Assembly (NCBI GenBank): GCA_007570785.1
Contig: ML664159.1
Coordinates: forward strand, 1,817,610-1,881,609
DNA length: 64,000 bases
From: Antilocapra americana
Lineage: Eukaryota; Chordata; Mammalia; Artiodactyla; Antilocapridae
Reading direction: 5' to 3'
The notes below the pieces were generated by a model that was not told where the DNA came from, did not search any database, and was given only the letters and a program-made list of their open reading frames with translations. Numbering within the stretch: the first letter of the stretch is position 1; each line of letters opens with the position of its first letter. Of the stretch, positions 1 to 10,286 are shown one piece after another. The translations under genes and the position numbers were made by a program.

Positions 1-165
1 ATGAATAAGGGGAGCACAGATGATGCTTAGTAGAGTGAAACTACTTTGTATGATACTGTAATGATAGTTATATGTCACTATGTATTTGTCCAAACACATA
101 GAATGTGTGACACCAACATGAACTATGAACTGTGGGTGATAGTGATGTGTCACAAATGTACCACT
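1..165 (+). repeat. Old L1 3'-end remnant, left half
   Basis: The sequence resembles the 3' untranslated end of old mammalian L1 elements: a 'gtccaaacacatagaatgt' stretch followed by 'gtgatagtgatgtgtca' and 'caaatgtaccactctg'. The same L1 tail resumes at 3551 on the other side of the BovB insertion, so this is the left half of an interrupted repeat. Recognition is from memory of the family; no alignment was run. Confidence 0.6.
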
Positions 166-179
166 CTGTAGGCAATGTT
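166..179. repeat. Left target-site duplication of the BovB insertion
   Basis: CTGTAGGCAATGTT here matches CTGTGGGTAATGTT at 3551-3564 at 12 of 14 positions. The two copies directly flank the BovB element. They lie where the L1 tail was split, as expected for a target-site duplication that has since diverged. Confidence 0.6.
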
Positions 180-990
180 TTTTGAGATTGCATCCAAGTA
201 CTGCATTTCAGACTCTTTTTGTTGATCATGATGGTTACTCCATTTCTTCTAGGGATTCCTGCCCACAGTAGTAGATATAAATTCACCCATTCCAGTCCAT
301 CTCAGTTTACTGATTCCTAAAATGTCGACATTCACTCTTGCCATCTCCTGTTTGACCACTTCCAATTTGCCTTGATTCATGGACCTAACATTCCAGGTTC
401 CTATGCAATATTGCTCTTTACAACATCGGACCTTGGTTCTGTCACTGGTCACATCCACAACTGGGCATCGATTTTGCTTTGGCTCCATCCCTTCATACTT
501 ACTGGAGTTATATCTCCACTGATCTCCAGTAGCATATTGGGCACCTACCGACCTGGGGAGTTCATCTTTCAGTGTCCTATCTTTTTGCCTTTTCATACTG
601 TTCATGGGGTTCTCAAGGCAAGAATACTGAAGTGGTTTGCCATTCCCTTCTCCAGTGGACCATGTTTTGACAGAACTCTCCACCATGACCCAACCATCTT
701 TGGTGGCCCCACACAGCATGGCTTAGTTTCAGTGAATTAGACAAGGCTGTGGTCTGTGTGATCAGATTGGTAGTTTTCTATTTTTATGGTTTCAGTGTGT
801 CTGCCCTCTTATAACACCTACCGTCTTACTTGGGTTTCACTTACCTTGGATGTGGGGTATCTCTTCACGGCTGCTCCAGCAAAGTGCAGCCACTGCTCCT
901 TACCTTGGACAAGGGGTATCTCCTCATGGCCTCACCTCCTGACCTTGAACGTGGAGTAGCTCCTCTCGACCCTCTTGTGCCTGTGCAGCC
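180..990 (-). mobile_element. BovB LINE, inverted 5' segment (5'UTR and endonuclease start)
   Basis: Read on the minus strand, this block starts near 990 with the GC-rich repeated 5'UTR of BovB and runs into the start of the apurinic-type endonuclease. An open stretch at 719-249 carries the 'GTWNVRSMNQGKLE' and 'DILGISKLRWTGMGEF' segments, continuing past a frame break at about 286-190. The last recognisable element sequence is the 'gcaatctcaaaaa' region at 180-195, directly beside the target-site duplication. The next part of the element appears at 991 on the opposite strand, so the two blocks are one insertion with an inverted 5' part. Confidence 0.8.
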
Positions 991-3550
991 TGTTCGTTTC
1001 CAAGGCAAACCATTCAATATCACAGTAATCCAAGCCTATGCCCCAACCAGTAACACTGACGAAGCTGAAAGTTGAACGGTTCTAAGAAGACCTACAAGGC
1101 CTTTTAGAATTAACACCCCAAAATGATGTCCTTTTCATTATAGGGGACTGGGATGCGAACATAGGCAGTCAGGAAACACCTGGAGTAACAGACAAATTTG
1201 GCCTTGGAGTCAGAAAGAAGCAGAGCAAAGACCAATAGAAGTTTGCCAAGAGAATGCACTGGTGATAGCAAACACCCTCTTCTAACAACACAAGAGAAGA
1301 CTACACATGGACATCACCAGATGGTCAATACCGAAATCAAATTTTGCATATCTTTGCAGCAAAAGATGGAGAAGCTCTATACAGTCAGCAAAAACAAGAC
1401 CGGGAGCTGACTGTGGCTCGGATCATGAACTCCTTATTGCCAAATTCAGACTTAAATTGAAGAAAGTAGGGAAAACCACTAGACCATTCAGGTATGACCT
1501 AAATCAAATCCCTTATGATTATACAGTGGAAGTGAGAAATAGATTTAAGGGACTAGATCTGATAGACAAAGTGCCTGATGAACTATGGATGGAAATTTGT
1601 GACATTGTGCAGGAGACAGGGATTAAGACTATCCCCAAGGAAAAGAAATGCAAAAAAGCAAAATGGCTGTCTGAGGAGGCCTTACAAATAGCTGTGAAAA
1701 GAAGAGAAGCGAAAAGCAAAGGAGAAAAGGAAAGATATTCCCATCTGAATGCAGAGTTCCAAACAATAGCAAGGAGAGATAAGAAAGCCTTCCTCAGTGA
1801 TCAATGCAAAGAAATAGAGGAAAACAACAGAATGGGAAAGACTAAAGATCTCTTCAGGAAAATTAGAGATACCAAGGGAACATTTCATGCAAAGATGGAT
1901 TCGATAAAGGACAGAAATGGTATGGACCTAATAGAAGCAGAAGATATTAAGAAGAGGTGGCAAGAATACACAGAAGAACTGTACAAAAAAGATCTTCATG
2001 ACTCATATAATCACGATGGTACAATCACTCACCTACAGCCAGACATCCTGGAATGAGAAGTCAAGTGGGCCTTAGAAAGCATCACTACGAACAAAGCTAG
2101 TGGGGGTGATGGAATTCCAGTTGAGCTATTTCAAATCCTGAAAGTTGATGCTATGAAAGTGCTGCACTCAATATGCCAGCAAATTTGGAAAACTCAGCAA
2201 TGGCCACCAGAATGGAAAAGGTCAGTTTTCAATCCCAAAGAAAAGCAATGCCAAAGAATGCTCGAACTACTGCACAATTGCACTCATCTCACACGCTAGT
2301 AAACTAATGCTCAAAATTCTCCAAGCCAGGCTTCAGCAATACAAGAACCATGAACTTCCAGATGTTCAAGCTAGTTTTAGAAAAGGCAGAGGAACCAGAG
2401 ATCAAATTGCCAACATACATTGGGTCATGGAAAAAGCAAGAGAGTTCCAGAAAAACATCTATTTCTGCTTTATTGACTATGCCAAAGGCTTTGACTGTGT
2501 GGATCGCAATAAACTATGGAAAATCCTGAAAGAAATGGGAATACCAGACCATCTGACCTGTCTCTGAGAAACCTATATGCAGGTCAGGAAGCAACAGTTA
2601 GAACTGGAAATGGAACAACAGATTGGTTCCAAATAGGAAAAGGAGTACACCAAGGCTGTATATTGTCATCCTGCTTACTTAACTTCTATGCGGAATGCAT
2701 CATGAGAAACACTGGGCTTGAAGAAGCACAAGCTGGAATCAAGATTGCCGGAAAAAATATCTATAACCTCAGATATGCAGACGACACCACCCATATGGCA
2801 GAAAGTGCAGAGGAACTAAAAAGCCTCTTGATGAAAGTGAAAGAGGAGAGTGAAAAAGTTGGCTTAAAGTTCAACATTCAGAAAACTAAGATCATGGCAT
2901 TTGGTCCCATCACTTCATGGCAAATAGATGGGGAAACAGTGGAAACATTGTCAGACTTTATTTTATTGGGCTCAAAAATCACTGCAGATGGTGACTGCAG
3001 CCATGAAATTAAAAGACGCTTATTCCTTGGAAGGAACGTTATGACCAACCTAGATAGCATATTGAAAAGCAGAGACATTACTTTGTCAACAAAGGTCCAT
3101 CTAGTCAAGGCTATGGTTTTTCCAGTGGTCATGTATGGATATGAGAGTTGGACAGTTAAAAAAGCTGAGTGCCAAAGAATTAATGCTTTTGAACTGTGGT
3201 GTTGGAGAAGACTCTTGAGAGTCCCCTGGACTGCAAGGAGATCCAACCAGTCCATCCTAAAGGAGATGGGTCCTGGGTGTTCATTGGAAGGACTGATGTT
3301 GAAACTGAAACTCCAATACTTTGGCCAGTTCATGGGAAGAGTTGACTCCTTGGAAAAGACCCTGATGCCAGGAAGGATTGAGGGCAGGTGGAGAAGGGGA
3401 AGACAGAGGATGAGATGGCAGGATGGCATCACCGACTTGATGGACATGGGTTTGGATAGACTCCAGGAGTTGGTGATGGACAGGGAGGCCTGGCATGCTG
3501 CAGTTCACGGGGTTGCAAAGTGTCGGACACGACTGAGTGACTGAATTGAA
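991..3550 (+). mobile_element. BovB LINE (RTE clade), sense segment: endonuclease C-part, reverse transcriptase, 3' end
   Basis: The sense part of a nearly full-length but dead BovB. It begins at 'tgttcgtttcc', about 15 bases downstream in the element of where the inverted block stops. Conceptual translation gives the end of the endonuclease ('NITVIQAYAPTSN', 'GSDHELLIAKFRLKLKK'), a linker rich in Lys and Glu, and the reverse transcriptase with the catalytic YADD box at 2774-2785. The C-terminal tail ends '...AKCRTRLSD' before the stop at 3542-3544. Several stops and frameshifts (around 1075, 1410, 2056 and 2567) break the frame into pieces at 1307-2056, 2307-2567 and 2516-3544. It cannot encode an active protein and is not a host gene. 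Confidence 0.9.
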
Positions 3551-3660
3551 CTGTGGGTAATGTTGATATGGGGGAGACGATGCATGTGTGGGGCAACGGG
3601 CATGTAGGAAATGTATTTGTGTTCTCAATTTAGCTGTGAAAAAAATAAGCCTATTTTTAA
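3551..3660 (+). repeat. Old L1 3'-end remnant, right half
   Basis: This continues the L1 tail interrupted at 165: 'gatatgggggagacgatgcatgtgtggggcaa' type sequence, then 'ctcaatttagctgtgaa' and an A-rich end. Its first 14 bases are the right-hand copy of the BovB target-site duplication. Confidence 0.55.
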
Positions 3661-3905
3661 AAACTGTGCATTCAAAATGACGTTTGAAATGTAAACTCAG
3701 CTCACTGGATTGACTATAACAAGCTATTTGCATGGGGTTTGGGAAGGATGAAGGTTTGATAAATTAAGAGTGGTAGATTACCAATAACTACTGATGTTTG
3801 GTAATACTGAAATTCATTATACCATTCTATATATTTCATACATGTTCAAGATTCTATGTAATGAAAAGTAAGAAAAACAAAATAAACAAAATATTGGTTA
3901 ACTAA
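3661..3905. other. AT-rich unique intergenic sequence
   Basis: No gene, splice-like structure or recognisable repeat is seen in this short AT-rich stretch between the L1 tail and the next BovB copy. Confidence 0.4.
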
Positions 3906-3909
3906 TGTG

Positions 3910-4475
3910 CTGCTCCAAAATCACTGCGGACAGTGAGGACAGCCATGCTGTCCAAAGACACTTGCTGCTTGGAAGAAAAGCTGACAAACCTAGACAGCGT
4001 ATTGAAAATCACTTTGCCAACAAAGATCTGCCTAATCAAAGCTATGGTTTTTCCAGTAGTCATTTACAAATGTGAGAGTTGATCATAAGGAAGGCTAAGC
4101 ACTGATGAACTGATGCTTTTGAACTATGGTGCTCGTGAAGACTCTTAAGAATCCCTTGGACTGCCAGGAGATTCAAACCAGTCAGTCCTAAAGGAAATCA
4201 ACCCTGAATATTCATTTGAACGACTGGTGCTGAAGCTTCAATACTTTGGCCACTGGATGCAAAGAGCCAACTCACTGGAAAAGATTCTAGTGCTGGGGAA
4301 GATTGAGGGCAGGAGGCGAAGGGTGCAACAGAGGATGAAATGGTTGGATGGCATCACCTACTTAATTGACATGAGTTTGAGCAAACTCTGGGAATTAGTG
4401 AAGGACAGGGAAGCCTGGCGTTCTGTGGCCCATTGGGACTCAAAGGGTCGGACACGACTGAATGACTGAGCAACA
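3910..4475 (+). mobile_element. BovB 3' fragment, diverged
   Basis: A 5'-truncated BovB copy covering the C-terminal end of the reverse-transcriptase ORF. The tail '[31 protein letters not shown]' reads open at 4227-4469 and ends '...KGRTRLND'. It is more diverged than the copy at 991-3550 and has frame breaks upstream. It is a retrotransposon relic. Confidence 0.85.
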
Positions 4476-4479
4476 AGTG

Positions 4480-5070
4480 TTCTGCTATTTGGTCTGTTTC
4501 AGAAAAACTGAGAAAGAGCTTTACTGGAAGGATGTTGATGGCCTTGCAGAATCTGTGGAAGACTGGGAGACTGACCACAGGAAAAACACAGAAAACTTGC
4601 AGTCTTGATAGCAGGAGTTATAGCTTTGGATTTTCAGGAAACTTTTCAATAAACTGCTCCACTCTCTGGCCTTTCTTTGGTCTTTGAGCTTCAAATTTTT
4701 CCTGGGTTCTATTAAGAAAATTAATACCGCCATCTAGTGGTCTCTTCCTACAACTGTATGTGGTTGCAGATTTCTTAACTTTTCATTCATATGATAGTGA
4801 ACTGAAATCTGCATCTTCCTTAGAATTTTTAATTGCTTTTTGGGGGGGCGCAAGGAGGAGTAAAATTTTAGTGGACAGTTCTATGAGTCTTGATAAATAT
4901 GAGCCATTTCCCACAAACAGTTGTATAACCACAACCACCATCAAGACATGGAAGTTTTCTCCCTTTGAAAACTTCTCTGGGCTCATTTGAAATCAGCCTC
5001 CCAACCCAGCCCTCAGCCCCTGGAAAACCTTGATGTGTTTGTTTGCTTGTTTTTAATAATTTTATTTATT
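4480..5070. other. Intergenic sequence without recognised gene
   Basis: Mixed-composition sequence between repeats. Short open frames on both strands here lack family resemblance or start/splice context. A T/TTTA-rich stretch at 5040-5075 leads into the next SINE. Confidence 0.4.
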
Positions 5071-5076
5071 TGTTTT

Positions 5077-5395
5077 TGGGCTTCCCAGGTGGCTCAGTAG
5101 TAAAGAATCTGCCTGACAATGCAGGGGACACGAGTTTGATCCCTGATTCTGGAAGATCCCACGTGCAGTGGGGCAACTAAGCCCATGCGCCTGGCCTGTT
5201 GAGCATGTGCTGGAGAGCCCACGTGCTGCAATTAGTGATGCTCACACACCTAGAGCCGGTGCTTCACAAGAGAGGTCACCGCCATGAGAAGCCAGCACAT
5301 CACAACTAGAGAGTATGCCCCACTCTCCACTACTAGAGAAAGCCCGCACAGCAATGAATACCCAGCATAGCCATAAATAGATAAATATTTTTAAT
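5077..5395 (+). repeat. CHR-type tRNA-derived SINE, sense
   Basis: Starts with the tRNA-related head 'gggcttcccaggtggctcag' and runs through 'ggggcaactaagcccatgcgcc', 'gcccgcacagcaatgaa' and a TAAATA-rich tail, the order of cetartiodactyl CHR SINEs. It is immediately followed by a second copy in the opposite orientation. Confidence 0.75.
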
Positions 5396-5705
5396 TATAT
5401 ATTTGGTTTTGGCTGCACTGGGTCTTCATTGCTGTGCATGCTTTTCTCTAGTTGCAGCGAGTGGGGGCTCCTTCTAGTTGCGGGGGGCAGGCTTCTCATT
5501 GTGCTGGTTTCTCCTGTTGCAGAGCATGGGCTCTAGAGCACATGGGCTTCAGGAGATGTGGCTCCTGGGCCCTAGAGCACAGGCTCAATCGTTGTGGTGC
5601 TTAGTTGCTCTGAGACATATGGGATCTTCCTGATCAAGGATGGAACTCACATCTTCTGAATTAGCAGGAGGATTTTTTACCACTGAGCCACCAGGGAAGA
5701 TCCCT
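5396..5705 (-). repeat. CHR-type SINE, antisense
   Basis: Reverse-oriented CHR copy: starts at 'ttggttttggctgcactggg' and ends with 'ccactgagccaccagggaag', the reverse complement of the SINE head. With the preceding copy it makes a head-out inverted pair of about 300 bp per arm. Confidence 0.75.
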
Positions 5706-6088
5706 TGATATGTTTTTAATCCTTATAGTTTCACTTTCCCAAAATGTCAATTAAATGGAATCATACAATATGTAGCCTTTAAGTCTGACTTCTTTCAAGT
5801 CACATAATGCATTGGGATTCATCCATGTTGTTGCCTGTATTGATAGTTCCTTCCTGTGTACCTCCTCCCACCGCGTTTTTTTTTTCTTAACCTGAGTAAC
5901 ATTTCATTGTATGAATGTACCAGCATGTGTTTATCCATTCACTAGTTCAAGAACATTTGGATTATTTTCAGATTTTGGTGATAGAGTCACTATAAACCCA
6001 TGCATACAGGTTCTTATGTAAATAAAGTTTTCATTTCTTGTGGGCAATTACCTAAGATAGGCTTGCTGAGTTGTATGCTATGTGTATG
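5706..6088 (-). repeat. Old L1 3' region, antisense
   Basis: Contains 'aatggaatcatacaatatgtagcc', 'catgttgttgcctgtattgatagttcc' and 'tgtttatccattcactag', typical of old L1 sequence read antisense. It is interrupted by the SINE at 6089 and may continue after it (6300-6480). Confidence 0.5.
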
Positions 6089-6299
6089 GGCTTCCCTGGT
6101 GGCTCAGATCATAAAGAATGTACCCACAATGTGGGAAAACTGGGTTCGATTCCTGGGTTGGGAAGATCCCCTGGAGGAGGGCATGGCAACTCACTTCAGT
6201 ATTCTTGCCTGGAGAATCCTCATGGATAGTGGAGCCTGGCAGGCTGCAGTCCATGCGGTTGCAAAGAGTTGGACCTGACTGAGCAACTAAGCATAACAC
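6089..6299 (+). repeat. Bov-tA SINE
   Basis: Head 'gggcttccctggtggctcag', middle 'gggaagatcccctggaggagg' and 'cttgcctggagaatcc', and tail 'agttggacctgactgagcaac' match the Bov-tA order (a tRNA-Glu-like head joined to a BovB-related tail). Confidence 0.85.
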
Positions 6300-6550
6300 A
6301 GCATGCTATGTGTATATTTAACTTTACAAGAAACTACCAGTGTGTTTAAAGTAGTTGTGTCATTTTGCACTCCTGTCAGAAACATTTTTTTCTCTGCTTA
6401 TTACCTTCTACCTATTTATCCAATATTGCCATACTTTACTTAAATTTTTTCCTTCTCTCATTTTATGGAATTTCAGAAGGCTGGGAAAATGACACCAAAA
6501 CATTTAAAATAGCGTATCATGTTTATTAACTATCTGTACTGCCTATTTTA

Positions 6551-6768
6551 GGCTTCCCATGTGGCTCAGTGGTAAAGAATCCATGTGTCAATGCGGGAGA
6601 TGCTGGCTCGATCCCTGGATCAGGAAGATACCCTGGAGGAGGAAACGGCTACCCATTCCGGTATTCTTGCCTGGAAAAGCCCACAGACAGAGGAGTCTGG
6701 CAGGCTACAGTCCATGGGGTTGCAAAAGAGTTGGACATGATTTAGGAAGTAAACAACAACAACAACTG
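6551..6768 (+). repeat. Bov-tA SINE
   Basis: Head 'ggcttcccatgtggctcagt', body 'ggaagataccctggaggag' and tail 'gagttggacatgatttagg' followed by an AAC-rich end. The copy is complete but diverged. Confidence 0.85.
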
Positions 6769-6944
6769 CCTATTTTGTGAATTTGTCTGCACCTTTCTCA
6801 CTCTGGTCTTGGTAATTTTTATTTATTATAATGTGCTACATATATTTTAGAAATTAACATACCTGTTCTTCTGCTATTAAAATTTCCCTACTTGCTGTCA
6901 TGTTCTAATGTACATGGTTTTAAAAATTAGGACAGAGAATATAG

Positions 6945-7141
6945 TGAAAAGTGAAAGTGCTGGCCACTCAGTTGTGTCTGACTTTTTATGACCCCAAGGA
7001 CTGTAACCAGTCAGGCTCCTCTGTCCATGGAATTATCCAGGAAAGAATACTGGCATGGGTTGCCATTCCCTTCTCCAGGGGATTTTTCCAACCCAGGACT
7101 TGAACCCAGGTCCCCCACATTGCAGGCAGAGTCTTTATTAG
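6945..7141 (-). repeat. Bov-tA SINE, antisense
   Basis: Reverse-oriented copy starting with 'ctggccactcagttgtgtct' and ending at 'cattgcaggcagagtcttta'. It has lost the outermost part of the tRNA head and lies directly beside the BovB at 7165. Confidence 0.8.
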
Positions 7142-7164
7142 TTGGGTACCCACAATTTGCTAGG

Positions 7165-7757
7165 CAGTAGAAGTGATGAAATTCCAGCTGAGCTATTTCA
7201 AATCCTAAAAGATGATGCTGTCAAAGTGCTGCACTCAATATGCCAGCAAATTTGGAAACCTCAGCAAAGGCCACAGGATCAGAAATGGTCAGCTTTCATT
7301 CCAGTCCCAAAGAAGGGCAATGCCAAAGAATGTTCAAACTACTGCACAATTATGCTCATTTCACATGCCAGCAAGGTAGAAGAATTGATGCTTTTGAACT
7401 GTGGTGTTGGAGAAGACTCTTGAGAGTCTCTTGGACTGCAAGGAGATCCAACCAGTCAATCCTAAAGGAAACCAGTCCTGAATATTCATTAGAAGGACTG
7501 ATGCTAAAGCTGAAATTCCAATACTTTGGCCACCTGATGCAAAGAACTGACTCATCAGAAAAGATTCTAGTGCTGGGAAAGATTGAGGGCAAGAGGAGAA
7601 GGGGACGACAGAGAATGAGATGGTTGGATGGCATCACTAACTGGATGGATATGATTTTGAGTAAGCTCTGGGAGTTGGTGATGGACAGGGAAGCCTGGCA
7701 TGCTAAAGTCCATAGGATCGCAAAGAGTCGGAAACGACTGAGTGACTGAACTGAACT
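7165..7757 (+). mobile_element. BovB copy with internal deletion
   Basis: The first 210 bases encode the start of the BovB reverse-transcriptase region ('[27 protein letters not shown]', 'KECSNYC'). At about 7375-7383 the sequence jumps to the C-terminal part ('[16 protein letters not shown]') and continues to the normal BovB 3' end. Compared with the copy at 991-3550, roughly 0.9 kb including the YADD catalytic box is missing. Confidence 0.85.
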
Positions 7758-7760
7758 AAA

Positions 7761-8110
7761 TGTATCACAGTGAGCATATAATGAGGGCCAAGCCCCATTG
7801 GAAGTCAAATCTGCCATCTTGGACCTAGTTGGTTTTAACTAAGTTTTGTCATGTCCTGTGGCTATGTCATTCTTCTAAAGGTTGTGCCCTGCCCTCTTCT
7901 GTCCTGTTTCACATTCAAGCTCTGAATGTAGAGCTTGTTACTAGGAAAATGTAGGAATTTAAAAACAGCAAGCTATTGGTTACAAATTAAGCCTATATGT
8001 GAAACTGAGATCCCTTAAAACCAAGTTCCCATGTCAAATTTATGATTAACCTCTCTGCCCAAAACTTGATTCCCTTTCTTGTCCCACTCCTGAACCCCCT
8101 CAAGATTGAG
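7761..8110. other. Intergenic sequence without recognised gene
   Basis: Unique-looking sequence between two BovB copies. No coding signal, RNA gene or repeat family was recognised. Confidence 0.4.
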
Positions 8111-8114
8111 GAGT

Positions 8115-9053
8115 ACTGGTTCTAAATAGGAAAAGGAGTATGTCAAGGCTGTATATTTTCACCCTGCTTATTTAACTTATATGCAGAGTACACCATGAGA
8201 CTCGGTGGGCTGGAAGAACCACAAGCTGGAATCAAGACTGCTGGGAGAAATATCAATAACCTCAGATATGCAGATGACACCACCCTTATAGCAGAAAGTG
8301 AAGAGGAACTAAAAAGCCTCTTGATGAAAGTGAAAGAGGAGAGTGAAAAAGTAGGCTTAAAGCTCAGCATTCAGAAAACTAAGATCATGGCATCTGTTCC
8401 CATCACTTCATGGGAAACAGATGGGGAAACAGTGGAAACAGTGTCAGACTTTATTTTTGGGGGCTCTAAAATCACTGCAGATGGTGACTGCAGCCATGAA
8501 ATTAAAAGACGCTTATTCCTTGGAAGGAACGTTATGACCAACCTAGATTGCATATTGAAAAGCAGAGACATTACTTTGTCAACAAAGGTCCATCTAGTCA
8601 AGGCTATGGTTTTTCCAGTGGTCATGTATAGATGTGAGAGTTGGACTGTGAAGAAAGCTGAGTGCCAAAGAATTAATGCTTTTGAATTGTGGTGTTGGAG
8701 ACTACTCTTGAGAGTCCCCTGGACTGCAAGGAGATCCAACCAGTCCATCCTAAAGGAGATGGGTCCTGGGTGTTCATTGGAAGGACTGATGTTGAAACTG
8801 AAACTCCAATACTTTGGCCAGCTCATGGGAAGAGTTGACTCCTTGGAAAAGACCCTGATGCTCGGAAGGATTGGGGGCAAGAGGAGAAGGGGAAGACAGA
8901 GGATGAGATGGCTGGATGGCATCACCGACTCGATGGACATGGGTTTGGGTGGACTCCGGGAGTTGGTGAGGGAGCATGACAGGGAGGCCTGGCATGCTGC
9001 AATTCATGGAGTGGCAAAATAATCGGACACGACTGAGTGACTGAACTGAACTG
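8115..9053 (+). mobile_element. BovB 3' fragment, 5'-truncated
   Basis: A 0.94-kb 5'-truncated BovB copy starting in the middle of the reverse transcriptase. It reads open at 8195-9022 with the YADD box followed by the C-terminal tail ending 'AIHGVAK', then the typical 'gaactgaactgaa' 3' end. It is very similar to the 3' part of the copy at 991-3550, suggesting insertion of related elements of similar age. Confidence 0.9.
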
Positions 9054-9159
9054 AAAGAAAAGGGGAGGAATGAAACTGAGAAGGATCCTAGGGGCCCTCC
9101 CAAGTATAGTACAAAGTCCCTTCATGTCCCCAGTTCTTTTTTGTAGGAAAAAAAAAAAG

Positions 9160-9830
9160 GCTTTGTCCTCCTAGCCCTTCTGTGAATTCCAAAGAGCAGA
9201 CTCAAGCAGTTACTAATTAAGGAAGTGAAGGAAACAAAGGAAGAGCAATCAAGAAACAATGTTTAGTGATAAAGCTGTCTTAGTTAACAATCTGACACAT
9301 ATTTTCAGTTGTTCTGCAGGAACTAAGACCCCCTACCAAGGCAGAGGATTGTGATTACCTTTTGAGCACAAGAACTGCAACCCACACTGGTGGAACCAGA
9401 AAGTTGATAATCCAGATTCCTGAGAACACCTGTTATCACCAACCAATCAGAAGAAAGTCATGTACCCTGCAGCTCTCACCCTAAATGTTCCCTTTAATAA
9501 TCTTTCCCTGAAAGCCATAGGGAAGTTCAGGTTCTTTGAGCATGGTGGTGGTGGTTTAGTCCCTAAATGGTGTCCGACTCTTGATGACCCCATGGACAGT
9601 AGCCTGCCAGGCTTCTCTGTCCATGGGATTTTCCAGCAAGAATACTGGAGTGGGTTGCCATTTCCCTCTCCAGGCTTTGAGCATGAGTTTCCTGTTTTCT
9701 TTGGATGGCTTCTGCAATAAATGCTGTACTTTCCTTTACCATAACTCAGTGTTATAAATTGCCCCTACTGTGTGGGCCAATTCAGTTTAGTAACCAATTC
9801 AGCCCCAAGTTCAGTTTAGTAACACATGTA
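9160..9830 (+). mobile_element. Probable solo LTR of an endogenous retrovirus, interrupted by a SINE
   Basis: The block has LTR-like promoter and polyadenylation features in order: a CCAAT motif in 'caccaaccaatcag' (about 9438-9451), a C-rich stretch, and 'gcaataaatgctgtac' with an AATAAA signal (about 9714-9729). A short repeated 'ttcagtttagtaac' occurs at about 9781 and 9812. The order resembles a class I-type ruminant LTR. A Bov-tA copy at 9545-9674 interrupts it. No gag, pol or env sequence is present beside it, so it appears to be a solo LTR. The left border is uncertain. Confidence 0.5.
9545..9674 (-). repeat. Bov-tA/Bov-A SINE inside the LTR, with target-site duplication
   Basis: Antisense Bov-A sequence ('ccccatggacagtagcctgcc', 'gaatactggagtgggttgcc'). 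It is flanked by perfect 11-bp direct repeats CTTTGAGCATG at 9534-9544 and 9675-9685, marking a clean insertion into the older LTR. Confidence 0.85.
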
Positions 9831-10080
9831 CTTTTTTATAAGTATGATGCCTATTGCCAGAACTCTGAATTCATGGACATTTTAAAAGGTGATTTTGATA
9901 TGTGAAAACAGCTTAAAGTCCTAAATTTTAAAATTCCATGTAAAGTGTTATCATCAATTATACAAAAAATATAAGTATGAAAGCATACTACATTCCAAAA
10001 TCTGAAGAGCTTCATTTTCTTCACTCTCACTGTGAGCTATTTTCTGAGTTACCACGTTTCATTCTTATATTTTCAGATTT
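9831..10080. other. AT-rich intergenic sequence
   Basis: No gene or confident repeat was recognised in this AT-rich segment between the LTR and an L1 3' fragment. Confidence 0.4.
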
Positions 10081-10084
10081 TAAT

Positions 10085-10286
10085 ATATGAACACTCCAGC
10101 AGCATCGTTATTCACAATAGCCAAGATGTAGAAGCAACCCAAATGCCCATGGACAGGTAAATGGATAAACAATAATATATATGTTTTTATATAAAATAGA
10201 ATTTTATTCAGTCTTAAAAAGGAAGGAAATTCTTTCATATGCTACAACATGGTTGAAACTTGAGGACATTATGCTAAGTAAAATAG
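10085..10286 (+). repeat. L1 3' fragment
   Basis: 'ttattcacaatagccaagatgtagaagcaacccaaatgcccatgg' type sequence followed by 'gaaacttgaggacattatgctaagt' is the familiar 3' region of mammalian L1 in sense orientation. Confidence 0.65.

Noticed and set aside
249..719. Minus-strand endonuclease-like ORF as a host gene
   Set aside because: It is the inverted 5' segment of the BovB retrotransposon and lacks the rest of the enzyme on that strand.
1307..3544. Reverse-transcriptase ORFs as an active or domesticated gene
   Set aside because: The BovB frame is broken by several stops and frameshifts and is matched by other decayed copies in the window. There is no sign of purifying selection or host splice structure.
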